8,603 nucleotides of DNA from JBEGTT01 sp041179245 (GTDB taxonomy: Bacteria > Pseudomonadota > Gammaproteobacteria > Burkholderiales > Rhodocyclaceae): NCBI GenBank assembly GCA_041179245.1, contig JBEGTT010000257.1, positions 1 through 8,603 of the forward strand, read 5' to 3'. This document shows positions 1 to 6,500 of this stretch, piece by piece (the stretch's first letter is position 1; each line of letters opens with the position of its first letter). The notes under the pieces were generated by a model that did no database searches, was not told the DNA's origin, and was given only the letters and a program-made list of their open reading frames with translations. A program made the translations under genes and the position numbers.

Positions 1-163
1 CTAACTGTTCACGCCGTCGGGCAGAGAGTTTTTTGGAGTCGTTGAGTCCAACAATCGGACGTGTGGGATCAAGAATCACCGCCGCAGCCACAACATTTCC
101 GGCTAACGGCCCTCGCCCAGCTTCATCGATACCGCACCAACCCAAGGGTGTATCAATCAGCAT
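1..163 (-). CDS. rnhB: Ribonuclease HII, N-terminal part only
   Basis: RNase HII removes ribonucleotides misincorporated in DNA and RNA of RNA-DNA hybrids, cutting 5' of the ribonucleotide with a divalent metal. Only the first 54 residues are in the window; the frame is open to the left edge. The translation begins MLIDTPLGWCGIDEAGRGPL and includes the type 2 RNase H signature GIDEAGRGPLAG, with catalytic D13 and E14. It continues with VVAAAVILDP and the conserved LNDSKKLSARR (40-50). The ATG at 163 is the only reasonable start, because an in-frame TAA lies five codons upstream. It overlaps the lpxB end by 11 bp and has no clear Shine-Dalgarno, so translation probably depends on lpxB. RnhB directly after lpxB is a common proteobacterial arrangement without obvious functional link to lipid A. 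The residues after amino acid 54 (later catalytic aspartates and C-terminal domain) cannot be judged. Confidence 0.95.
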   Translation of the reverse strand, partial: MLIDTPLGWCGIDEAGRGPLAGNVVAAAVILDPTRPIVGLNDSKKLSARRREQL

Positions 164-1382
164 CTGACGATGTGGTTAATGGAACAACAGCGGGTTCTGC
201 TTCGTCTACTGCTGAACTAAGCAAACCAGTCTTCAATAAACCTAAGGTTTCCAATACCGCATCGGCCGCTTTTTCAGCCGTATTTTGACGTAGTTGAAAA
301 TGGATATCTTCAAACACCGCCACCTGAGCTTCTTGCGCCAGCGGATCGCGGTATAAGGTCAGCAGTTCGTTGGAAAGGTGTTCCGGTGTAGCCTCATCTT
401 GCAAAATTTCAGGCAATACGAAACGGCCTGCCAGTACATTCGGCAAGCTGAAATAGGGCAGATAACTCATCCGCTTCATCAGCCGGAATGACCATTTGGC
501 CATTTTGTAGGTCACCACCATCGGGCGCTTGACCAGTGCAGTTTCCAGCGTCGCTGTTCCACTGGCGACCAAACAAACATCGGCTGCGGCCACGGCATCA
601 CGCGCATGGCCAAACATCATCCGAATCGGTAGGTTCTGCGCTTCATGCTTGTACAGCGCGATTTCAAATAACTCCCGTGTTTCCCGAGTGGCAAAGGGGA
701 CAAGGAACATCGCCTTCGGTTCGGCGGCAAAAACCAGCTTGGCAGTTTGCACAAAGGTGTCCGCCATGTAGCGGAGTTCTGACTGGCGGCTACCCGGTAA
801 CAAGGCAAAGATTGGACGTGCGGCCCCGCCTTCAATGTTGAGCTTCTCGCGAGTGGCCAAGCGATCCACGTATGTCGGGATTTCATCGGCCATCGGATGC
901 CCAACAAAACTGACGGGAATACCTGCATCGGCATACAACGGGGGTTCAATCGGAAAAAGTGCCAGCAAACGATCCGCTGACCGAGCGATCTTATTGACCC
1001 GCTTTTTACGCCAGGCCCAAACGGAGGGGCTGACATAGTGAATGGTGGGAATCCCTCGCTTCTTCAGGGCTTTTTCCAGCCCTAGGTTGAAGTCGGGTGC
1101 ATCTACACCAATAAAAACATCCGGCGGATCAGCGAGTAAGCGAGACTTCAGTGCGCTACGAATACGCGAAATCTCTCGGTAATGCCGCAAAACTTCAACA
1201 AACCCCATTACGGCCAATTTCTCCATCGGCCACCACGCATCAAACCCTTGCCCTTGCATCCTTGGGCCACCAATCCCGTGAAACTCAGCATCGGGCAGTC
1301 TAGCTTTCAACGCGGCAATGAGGTGGCAGGCCAATTGATCGCCGGAGGTTTCCCCAGCAACCATCGCAATTTTTAAACTCAT
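153..1382 (-). CDS. lpxB: Lipid-A-disaccharide synthase LpxB
   Basis: LpxB is a GT-B fold, GT19-family glycosyltransferase. It condenses UDP-2,3-diacylglucosamine with lipid X to form the beta-1,6 lipid A disaccharide at the inner face of the inner membrane. The 409 residues carry the family motifs in order: VAGETSGDQLACHL (8-21), HGIGGPRM (35-42), IGVDAPDFN with the conserved D97 (91-99), YVSPSVWAWR (116-125), ALFPIEPPLY (141-150), FVGHPMADE (159-167), LLPGSRQSEL with R199 (194-203), and the nucleotide-binding ASGTATLETAL (273-283). The ATG at 1382 lies 7 bp after the lpxA stop, with GGTGA 7 nt upstream that overlaps that stop. Compared with E. coli (382) the protein is longer mainly through a C-terminal tail (about 384-409) rich in A, S, V, D and E without recognisable motif. 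The gene ends inside the rnhB start (11-bp overlap). Function is certain; the role of the tail is unknown. Confidence 0.97.
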   Translation of the reverse strand: MSLKIAMVAGETSGDQLACHLIAALKARLPDAEFHGIGGPRMQGQGFDAWWPMEKLAVMGFVEVLRHYREISRIRSALKSRLLADPPDVFIGVDAPDFNLGLEKALKKRGIPTIHYVSPSVWAWRKKRVNKIARSADRLLALFPIEPPLYADAGIPVSFVGHPMADEIPTYVDRLATREKLNIEGGAARPIFALLPGSRQSELRYMADTFVQTAKLVFAAEPKAMFLVPFATRETRELFEIALYKHEAQNLPIRMMFGHARDAVAAADVCLVASGTATLETALVKRPMVVTYKMAKWSFRLMKRMSYLPYFSLPNVLAGRFVLPEILQDEATPEHLSNELLTLYRDPLAQEAQVAVFEDIHFQLRQNTAEKAADAVLETLGLLKTGLLSSAVDEAEPAVVPLTTSSDAD

Positions 1383-1389
1383 CGCGAAT

Positions 1390-1394
1390 TCACC
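1390..1394 (-). promoter_or_regulatory. Ribosome binding site of lpxB overlapping the lpxA stop
   Basis: The minus-strand sequence CGGTGAATTCGCG precedes the lpxB ATG. GGTGA lies 7 nt upstream, and its TGA is the lpxA stop codon. Terminating ribosomes would therefore sit on the lpxB initiation region, consistent with translational coupling. It also fixes the lpxB start at 1382. Confidence 0.65.
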
Positions 1395-2175
1395 GAATAA
1401 TGCCGCGCTTAGAAAGGTTCAGGAAATCGACAAATAACTGGACATCAGCCTGTGCCTTGGCTTCCTCAACCAACTTTGCCTTGGCCTCATCAAGCAATAA
1501 TCCAGATTTGTAGATCGTGCGATAGGCCCGTTTTAGGGCTGTAATAGCATCAGCAGTGAATCCTCGCCGTTTTAACCCTTCGACATTAATCCCGTAAGGT
1601 GATGCGGTATTCCCAGCTGCCATCAAGTAAGGGGGAATATCCTGCAACACGACAGAACCCACCGCAGTCATCACATGGGCACCAATCCGGCAGAACTGGT
1701 GCACCCCGGTAAAACCACCCAAAATAGCCCAATCATCGACATAAACATGGCCGGCGAGCTGAGTGTTATTGGCAAAGGTAGTTTTATTCCCGACATGGCA
1801 ATCATGAGCGATATGCACGTAAGCCATGATCCAGTTGTCGTCGCCGATACGCGTCACACCACCATCTTGGATGGTTCCAAGATTAAACGAACAGAATTCC
1901 CGGATAGTGTTGCGATCCCCTATTTCTAATCGAGTTGGTTCGCCAGCGTATTTTTTATCCTGCGGAACTTCACCCAACGAGCAAAATTGGAAAATCCGGT
2001 TGTCGTGACCAATCCGTGTGTGCCCATTGATAACAACGTGCGGGCCGACCTGGGTTCCATCACCAATCTCGACGTGCTCACCGATAACAGAATAGGGGCC
2101 AATGGATACGTTCTGCCCTAGCTTGGCGCCAGAATGAACAAGTGCGGTGGCATGGATCATTGCAGCCTGACTCAT
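1390..2175 (-). CDS. lpxA: Acyl-ACP:UDP-N-acetylglucosamine O-acyltransferase LpxA
   Basis: LpxA transfers a 3-hydroxyacyl chain from ACP to the 3-OH of UDP-GlcNAc, the first step of lipid A synthesis. The protein has 261 residues (E. coli 262) and is a left-handed beta-helix of hexapeptide repeats (about 7-185) followed by a C-terminal helical domain. The active site is complete: H121 and catalytic H124 in YVHIAHDC, H143 in LAGHVYVDD, H159-Q160 in GVHQFC, and N197, E199 and R203 in INVEGLKRR. V172 sits where E. coli has G173, the hydrocarbon ruler, which may shorten the preferred acyl chain. I chose the ATG at 2175, which overlaps the fabZ TGA as ATGA. The frame is open upstream to a GTG at 2199, but that would lie inside the fabZ end and add residues foreign to the family. 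An internal ATG at 2160 gives a start closer to E. coli and cannot be excluded. GGGA 9 nt upstream is a weak ribosome site. Confidence 0.97.
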   Translation of the reverse strand: MSQAAMIHATALVHSGAKLGQNVSIGPYSVIGEHVEIGDGTQVGPHVVINGHTRIGHDNRIFQFCSLGEVPQDKKYAGEPTRLEIGDRNTIREFCSFNLGTIQDGGVTRIGDDNWIMAYVHIAHDCHVGNKTTFANNTQLAGHVYVDDWAILGGFTGVHQFCRIGAHVMTAVGSVVLQDIPPYLMAAGNTASPYGINVEGLKRRGFTADAITALKRAYRTIYKSGLLLDEAKAKLVEEAKAQADVQLFVDFLNLSKRGIIR

Positions 2176-2615
2176 TTTTCCAGATCCCGTTGGGCACACA
2201 TCAGCTTGGCCTCTGCGACGACCTCACCATCGACCTTGGCACAAGCCAAATATTTCCAAATGCCTCGTTTATGGCGATCAATTTCAACATGCAGGTGTAG
2301 CTGGTCGCCCGGCATCACCGGCTTTTTGAAGCGCGCTTCATCAATGCCAACAAAGTAAAAAACGGAATCTTCCGAGGGTAGGTTGCCCATGGTCTTGAAG
2401 GACAGAATCCCAGCAGCTTGCGCCAAGGCTTCCATAATCAACACCCCCGGCATCACGGGATGGTGAGGAAAGTGCCCCTGAAAAAATGGCTCATTGATGG
2501 TGACATTCTTGTAGGCGTGAAGCGACTTACCGGCTTCAAATTCAACCACCCGATCAACTAGCAAAAATGGGTAGCGATGCGGCAAATGTTCAAGAATTTG
2601 GTGAATATCCATCAT
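2172..2615 (-). CDS. fabZ: 3-hydroxyacyl-[acyl-carrier-protein] dehydratase FabZ
   Basis: FabZ dehydrates 3-hydroxyacyl-ACP to trans-2-enoyl-ACP in type II fatty acid synthesis, with a hot-dog fold. It competes with LpxA and LpxD for the same 3-hydroxyacyl-ACP, which explains its fixed place among the lpx genes: it balances phospholipid against lipid A synthesis. The 147 residues match the usual length of about 145-150. The N-terminal LPHRYPFLLVDRV (11-23) is the family signature. The catalytic pair is H48 in QGHFPHHPVMPGVLIMEALA and E62 in the same stretch. MPGDQLHLHVEI (101-112) forms the second conserved strand. Two adjacent ATG codons, at 2615 and 2612, are both possible. AAGGGA lies 6 nt before the first and 9 nt before the second, so the choice affects one residue only. 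The last codons, GAA AAA TGA, overlap the lpxA start by 4 bp, pointing to coupled translation. Confidence 0.98.
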   Translation of the reverse strand: MMDIHQILEHLPHRYPFLLVDRVVEFEAGKSLHAYKNVTINEPFFQGHFPHHPVMPGVLIMEALAQAAGILSFKTMGNLPSEDSVFYFVGIDEARFKKPVMPGDQLHLHVEIDRHKRGIWKYLACAKVDGEVVAEAKLMCAQRDLEK

Positions 2616-2621
2616 GATGTG

Positions 2622-2642
2622 TCCCTTGTTTATCCCTTGTTT
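2622..2642 (-). repeat. Tandem AAACAAGGGA repeat: duplicated Shine-Dalgarno before fabZ
   Basis: On the minus strand the 10-mer AAACAAGGGA occurs twice with a period of 11 bp, at 2642-2633 and 2631-2622. The first copy encodes the last sense codons of lpxD. The second follows the lpxD TAA and supplies AAGGGA 6 nt upstream of the fabZ ATG. Only the downstream copy is well spaced for fabZ. The upstream copy may be a by-product of a short tandem duplication that also set the lpxD C-terminus, or a standby ribosome site. Confidence 0.6.
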
Positions 2643-3694
2643 TCAAGCTGTTGTTCTAATTGATTTTCCAGCTTAGCCACCCGCTTGGCTAAGGTCTGAA
2701 GATGGCGCAAGTGGCTCGCGTTGCGCAGCCAGTTTTCATGCGTATCCAGCGGCATCAACGCCGTATATTTCCCGGATTCGCTAATCGATTTCATCACCAT
2801 CGTGCCCGGCGAAATCTCGCAGCGGTCCGTAATCTGAAGATGACCAAGTATCATGGCCGCACCGCCAATGGCGCACCAGCTCCCGACCTGCGTACTCCCA
2901 GCAATACCGACACATCCCGCAATCACCGTGTGTTCCCCAATGATGCAGTTGTGGCCAATTTGAATTTGGTTATCCAGCTTGCAGCCTTTGCCGATCACCG
3001 TGTCGGTCAGTGCGCCACGATCAATGGTGGTATTGGCACCAATTTCGACATCATCGCCAATGCAAACCCCGCCAATCTGCGGAATCTTGATCCAACCTTC
3101 TTTGCTCGGGGCAAATCCAAAACCATCCGCACCAATCACTGTGCCGGAATGGATGGTGATATTCGCCCCTAAAGTGCAACCCGTATAAATCGTCACATTG
3201 GGGTAAAGCACGCACTCATCACCCAGCGTGACGTTATCCCCTATGACACAGTTAGCGTGCACCACAACCCGTTCGCCTAACCGCACGTTCTGACCCAGCG
3301 CGACCCCTGGGCCGATACTGACAGAAGCCGGTAAAGCATTCGCCACCTGCGCAGCAATGCTGGCTGATGGATGAATACCTGACGCCGGATATTGTGGAGG
3401 ATTCAACAGCGTGGCGACCTTGGCATAACAGGCGTACGGATTTTCGGAAACAAGGCTCGCGAAGGGTAAATCAGTCAGTTCTGCTGCCATTTTGGGAGAC
3501 AAAATCACTGCCGACGCTGCAGTTGTAGCCAGTTGCTTACGGTATTTTGGATTCGTTAGAAAGCTGATTTGACCAGCAACGGCAGAGGAAAGCGGGGCTA
3601 CTTGATCGATGAAAATGCTTCCATCACCAAGCACATCGCCGCCCACATGGGCGGCGATCTCTGCAAGACTGTATGTGGGCGGTCCAGACAACAC
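2630..3694 (-). CDS. lpxD: UDP-3-O-(3-hydroxyacyl)glucosamine N-acyltransferase LpxD
   Basis: LpxD adds the second 3-hydroxyacyl chain, from acyl-ACP, to the 2-amino group of UDP-3-O-acyl-glucosamine, the third step of lipid A synthesis in the cytosol. The 354-residue protein has the N-terminal uridine-binding domain (about 7-105, with GQISFLTNPKYRKQL at 41-55). A left-handed beta-helix of hexapeptide repeats follows (about 107-300). The catalytic histidine is H248 in QIGHN, matching E. coli H239, and GADGFGF stands at 188-194. M299 falls at the E. coli M290 acyl-chain ruler position. The tail (about 325-354) is a predicted helix/coiled coil with LAKRVAKLENQLEQQ. The start is GTG at 3694, immediately after the skp TAA, with GGGAAG overlapping the skp end as a probable Shine-Dalgarno. 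The next codon, TTG, is an alternative start with better spacing and would change only one residue. The neighbours fabZ, lpxA and lpxB complete the pathway block. The protein is slightly longer than E. coli LpxD (341). Confidence 0.96.
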   Translation of the reverse strand: MLSGPPTYSLAEIAAHVGGDVLGDGSIFIDQVAPLSSAVAGQISFLTNPKYRKQLATTAASAVILSPKMAAELTDLPFASLVSENPYACYAKVATLLNPPQYPASGIHPSASIAAQVANALPASVSIGPGVALGQNVRLGERVVVHANCVIGDNVTLGDECVLYPNVTIYTGCTLGANITIHSGTVIGADGFGFAPSKEGWIKIPQIGGVCIGDDVEIGANTTIDRGALTDTVIGKGCKLDNQIQIGHNCIIGEHTVIAGCVGIAGSTQVGSWCAIGGAAMILGHLQITDRCEISPGTMVMKSISESGKYTALMPLDTHENWLRNASHLRHLQTLAKRVAKLENQLEQQLENKG

Positions 3695-4201
3695 TTACTT
3701 CCCGTCAGTAAAGACCTTGATGATCTTATCGGTGATATCAATCTTGGGGCTAATGTAACCCACGGGGCCGTATTCATTCAGAATAAGGTCGTACCCTTCT
3801 TTTTTGCCATATTCCTGTACTAGCTTGCTGGCCTTTTCGACTAGCGCTTGGTTCTCGTCACGCTGACGGATATCCAAGTCTTCACGGAATTGGCGAATTT
3901 TGCGTTGCTGATCCAGAATCATCTCGTTCAGGGCGCGTTCTTTATCGCGACGCACGCTTTCAGACATGGTCACGGAATCCCGTTGAAACGCTTCGCGTTG
4001 AGCAACAACTTTTTTGTCTGACGTCAGAATTTCTTGCTCGCGGCCAGAAAACTCTTTCTTCAATCGTTCCTGAGCCTTTAGCGCTGCTGGTGATTCCTTA
4101 AATAAACGCTGGGTTTCAACGTACCCCACTTTGAATTCCGCTAATGCGCCACCTGAAATCAGCACGCTGGCTAGAATCACCAAAGATAAAATTTTCTTCA
4201 T
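3695..4201 (-). CDS. skp: Periplasmic chaperone Skp (OmpH family)
   Basis: Skp is a trimeric, jellyfish-shaped periplasmic chaperone that holds unfolded outer-membrane proteins after Sec export and hands them to the BAM complex. This 168-residue protein starts with a clear signal peptide (1-21; MKK, a hydrophobic core, GGALA, cleavage before EFKVGYV). The mature part shows the family pattern. A first short strand, FKVGYVETQRLFKESPAA (23-40), is followed by a long, highly charged helical arm rich in K, E, R and Q (about 41-130). The chain then returns to the body domain with YDLILNEYGPVGYISPKIDI (137-156) and a short final helix. The ATG at 4201 has the best ribosome binding site of the window (GGAG, 8 nt upstream). 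It sits between bamA and lpxD, the order known from many proteobacteria. The stop codon TAA abuts the lpxD GTG directly. The length is normal for the family. Confidence 0.95.
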   Translation of the reverse strand: MKKILSLVILASVLISGGALAEFKVGYVETQRLFKESPAALKAQERLKKEFSGREQEILTSDKKVVAQREAFQRDSVTMSESVRRDKERALNEMILDQQRKIRQFREDLDIRQRDENQALVEKASKLVQEYGKKEGYDLILNEYGPVGYISPKIDITDKIIKVFTDGK

Positions 4202-4209
4202 TGCAATTA

Positions 4210-4213
4210 CTCC
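4210..4213 (-). promoter_or_regulatory. Strong ribosome binding site of skp
   Basis: On the minus strand GACGGAGTAATTGCA precedes the skp ATG. GGAG lies 8 nt upstream of the start codon inside the 19-bp bamA-skp gap, the longest non-coding stretch of the window. It supports the ATG at 4201 and suggests that skp can be translated independently of bamA. Confidence 0.75.
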
Positions 4214-4220
4214 GTCAAAA

Positions 4221-6497
4221 TCAGAAGGTTGTGCCCAATTGGAACTGGAAGCGCTCGGTTTTATCTTCTTCTTTAATCCCTAAAGGCTGGGCAATACTGA
4301 ACTTCAGAGGGCCAACGGGTGAAATCCAAGCCAGCGACAAGCCCGTAGACTTACGCAATTCACCAAATTTCATAGGTTCATCCGTAGCAAAAACCTGACC
4401 CGCATCGACAAACCAGCCTAGACGTAATGTTTTGTCGTAGCCAGGCAAGTTATACAACACCTCGGAACTCAGCAACAACTCCTTAGTTCCGCCAATCCGA
4501 CTATCGGTGTATTTCTGATCTCTCGGGCCCAGACTCGCTGTCTGATAACCCCGCACAGAACCGATACCACCCGCATAAAAATTCTTATAGAACGGAACGC
4601 TTTGACCACCGATACCCTTTGCCGCGCCTACTTCACCATTGAGCATCCATGTAAATGACTTGCTCACAGGGAAAAAGTTTTGCAGATGGTAGGTTGATTT
4701 CACGTAATGCAACTCACCTGCTGGCGTGCCAAATTCGGTATTGAAGCGTTGGTACACGCCTTTGGTTGGCGCGAGGAAGCTATCCTTACCATCGCTAATC
4801 CAAGCCACCGTAAATGGAACGGTGATATTGGTATCGCCAAACTCATTCACGAAATCAATGTAACGCTGAGGACTTTCATTTAAATAGGTCGTTACTTTGG
4901 TCTGGTCTATCCCCAGCCCCAGATTAATTGATTCCTTTTCGCCGATCGGGAAGCCAAATCGGACACCACCACCGATGGACTCCGTCTTATATTTATAACT
5001 AAGCGTCATCGGATTAACCGCCCGTTTATAAACATCAAAACCCTGACTAATCCCGTCCACCGTAAAGTAGGGGTCTGTATAGGAAATCGAGATAACTTTG
5101 TTAATTGAACCCGTGTTCATCTGCAAAGCCATATATTTTCCGCTGCCGAAAATATTGTTCTGAGCAATCGAGCCTGACAAAATCAACTTTTCAGACTGGG
5201 AAAAACCAGCCCCCAACATCAAGCTGCCAGTTGGCCGTTCGGTCACATTAACATTGACGTCCACTTTGTCGGCAGTGCCCGGTACAGGTGGCGTTTCAAC
5301 CGTCACATCTGAGAAATAGCCAAGGCGATCAACACGCTCTTTGGAACGCCGAACGGCTTCTGAATCAAACCAACCTGCCTCCATCTGGCGCATTTCTCGG
5401 CGAATCACTTCATCACGAGTTCGCGTATTTCCTGAAATGTTGATGCGGTTTACATAGGCCCGTTTTCCCGGATCAACAAAAATAGTGAACGCCACCAATT
5501 TTTGCTGCTTATCCGTTTCGGGCGCCGCATTCACGTTGGCAAATGCGTAGCCTTCTGCGCCCAGACGGTCGGTAATCCGCTTAGTCGTTTCGTTCAACTC
5601 TTCGCGTGAAAACAGATCCCCGGCCCGCACACGAACTAACTTAGTCAACTCATCCTCGGACAGCACGAGGTTTCCAGCTAGCTTGACGGAGGAAACGTGA
5701 TACTGAGCGCCTTCTGAAATATTGACCGTTAAAAACATGTCCTGTTTATCAGGCGACATAGAAACTTGGGTTGAATCCACGTTGAATTCGAGATACCCAC
5801 GATTCATGTAGAAGGAACGGAGTTTCTCAATATCAGCTGTCAGCTTTTGACGGGAATACTGGTCAGTTTTTGTAAACCACGTAAACCATCCGGGTGTGCG
5901 CAATTCGAACAAGCCCAACAGTTCTTTTTCGCTGAAAGACTCGGCGCCAACAATACTGATTGTTTTGATCTTGGTGGGTTCGCCTTCATCCACCGTAAAG
6001 TTTACGCCAACCCGATTTCGCTCCAAGGGCGTCACCGTGGTGGTTACTTGGGCAGCGTATTTCCCGCGTGATAGGTACTGTCGTTTCAATTCTTGCTCAG
6101 CACGCTCAAGGGCTGCACGGTCAAAAATTCTGGATTCAGCGATGCCAATTTCGCGGAAGGCTTTCTTGATGGTGTCCTTTTCAAACTCCTTCATGCCGGT
6201 GAAATCGATCTGGGCAATCGCTGGCCGCTCCTCAAGCGTTACGACCAATACAGAACCTTCGACCTCAACCCGAACATCCTTGAAAAAGCCGGTGGCAAAA
6301 AGTGTCTTAATCGCCTCAGCCGCTTTGTCATCGGTCATCGTGTCGCCAACCTTGACCGGCAGATACCCAAACACGGTTCCCGCTTCCGTCCGCTGAATAC
6401 CTTCAACGCGAATATCTTTGACAGTAAATGGGTCAAACGCCAACGCGGGCGAAGCCAGAATGCTGGAAATCAATCCAGCCAGAAGAGTTCTTTTCAT
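4221..6497 (-). CDS. bamA: Outer membrane protein assembly factor BamA
   Basis: BamA (Omp85/YaeT) is the essential core of the BAM complex that folds and inserts beta-barrel proteins into the outer membrane. The 758-residue protein has a Sec signal peptide (1-20, cleavage after SPALA before FDPF). Five POTRA domains follow at roughly 22-91, 92-172, 175-263, 266-344 and 347-420, and then a C-terminal 16-strand Omp85 barrel (about 421-758). The VRGY motif of the L6 loop is at 648-651 inside GGIGSVRGYQTASLGPRD. The chain ends in an aromatic beta-signal, QFQLGTTF, with terminal F758. The length is somewhat below E. coli (810) and in the betaproteobacterial range. The ATG at 6497 lies 3 bp after the rseP stop. 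Its weak Shine-Dalgarno AGG (6507-6505) sits inside the rseP end, so translation is probably coupled. The gene is followed 19 bp later by the periplasmic chaperone skp, which delivers substrates to BamA. Nothing is broken or missing. Confidence 0.98.
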   Translation of the reverse strand: MKRTLLAGLISSILASPALAFDPFTVKDIRVEGIQRTEAGTVFGYLPVKVGDTMTDDKAAEAIKTLFATGFFKDVRVEVEGSVLVVTLEERPAIAQIDFTGMKEFEKDTIKKAFREIGIAESRIFDRAALERAEQELKRQYLSRGKYAAQVTTTVTPLERNRVGVNFTVDEGEPTKIKTISIVGAESFSEKELLGLFELRTPGWFTWFTKTDQYSRQKLTADIEKLRSFYMNRGYLEFNVDSTQVSMSPDKQDMFLTVNISEGAQYHVSSVKLAGNLVLSEDELTKLVRVRAGDLFSREELNETTKRITDRLGAEGYAFANVNAAPETDKQQKLVAFTIFVDPGKRAYVNRINISGNTRTRDEVIRREMRQMEAGWFDSEAVRRSKERVDRLGYFSDVTVETPPVPGTADKVDVNVNVTERPTGSLMLGAGFSQSEKLILSGSIAQNNIFGSGKYMALQMNTGSINKVISISYTDPYFTVDGISQGFDVYKRAVNPMTLSYKYKTESIGGGVRFGFPIGEKESINLGLGIDQTKVTTYLNESPQRYIDFVNEFGDTNITVPFTVAWISDGKDSFLAPTKGVYQRFNTEFGTPAGELHYVKSTYHLQNFFPVSKSFTWMLNGEVGAAKGIGGQSVPFYKNFYAGGIGSVRGYQTASLGPRDQKYTDSRIGGTKELLLSSEVLYNLPGYDKTLRLGWFVDAGQVFATDEPMKFGELRKSTGLSLAWISPVGPLKFSIAQPLGIKEEDKTERFQFQLGTTF

Positions 6498-6500
6498 CGA

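Noticed and set aside
617..1036. 139-codon minus-strand frame inside lpxB in another reading frame
   Set aside because: It overlaps the catalytic LpxB frame completely and lacks any family resemblance.
2176..2199. GTG at 2199 as the lpxA start
   Set aside because: It would prepend eight residues read out of frame through the fabZ end; the ATGA overlap start at 2175 fits family length.
2702..3172. 156-codon open frame on the plus strand within lpxD
   Set aside because: It lies antisense to a fully conserved LpxD coding region, has no recognisable protein motif and arises from the hexapeptide-repeat codon pattern.
5896..6396. 166-codon plus-strand open frame opposite the bamA POTRA region
   Set aside because: The translation is serine/threonine/arginine-rich shadow sequence with no domain or ribosome site; BamA on the other strand explains the conservation.
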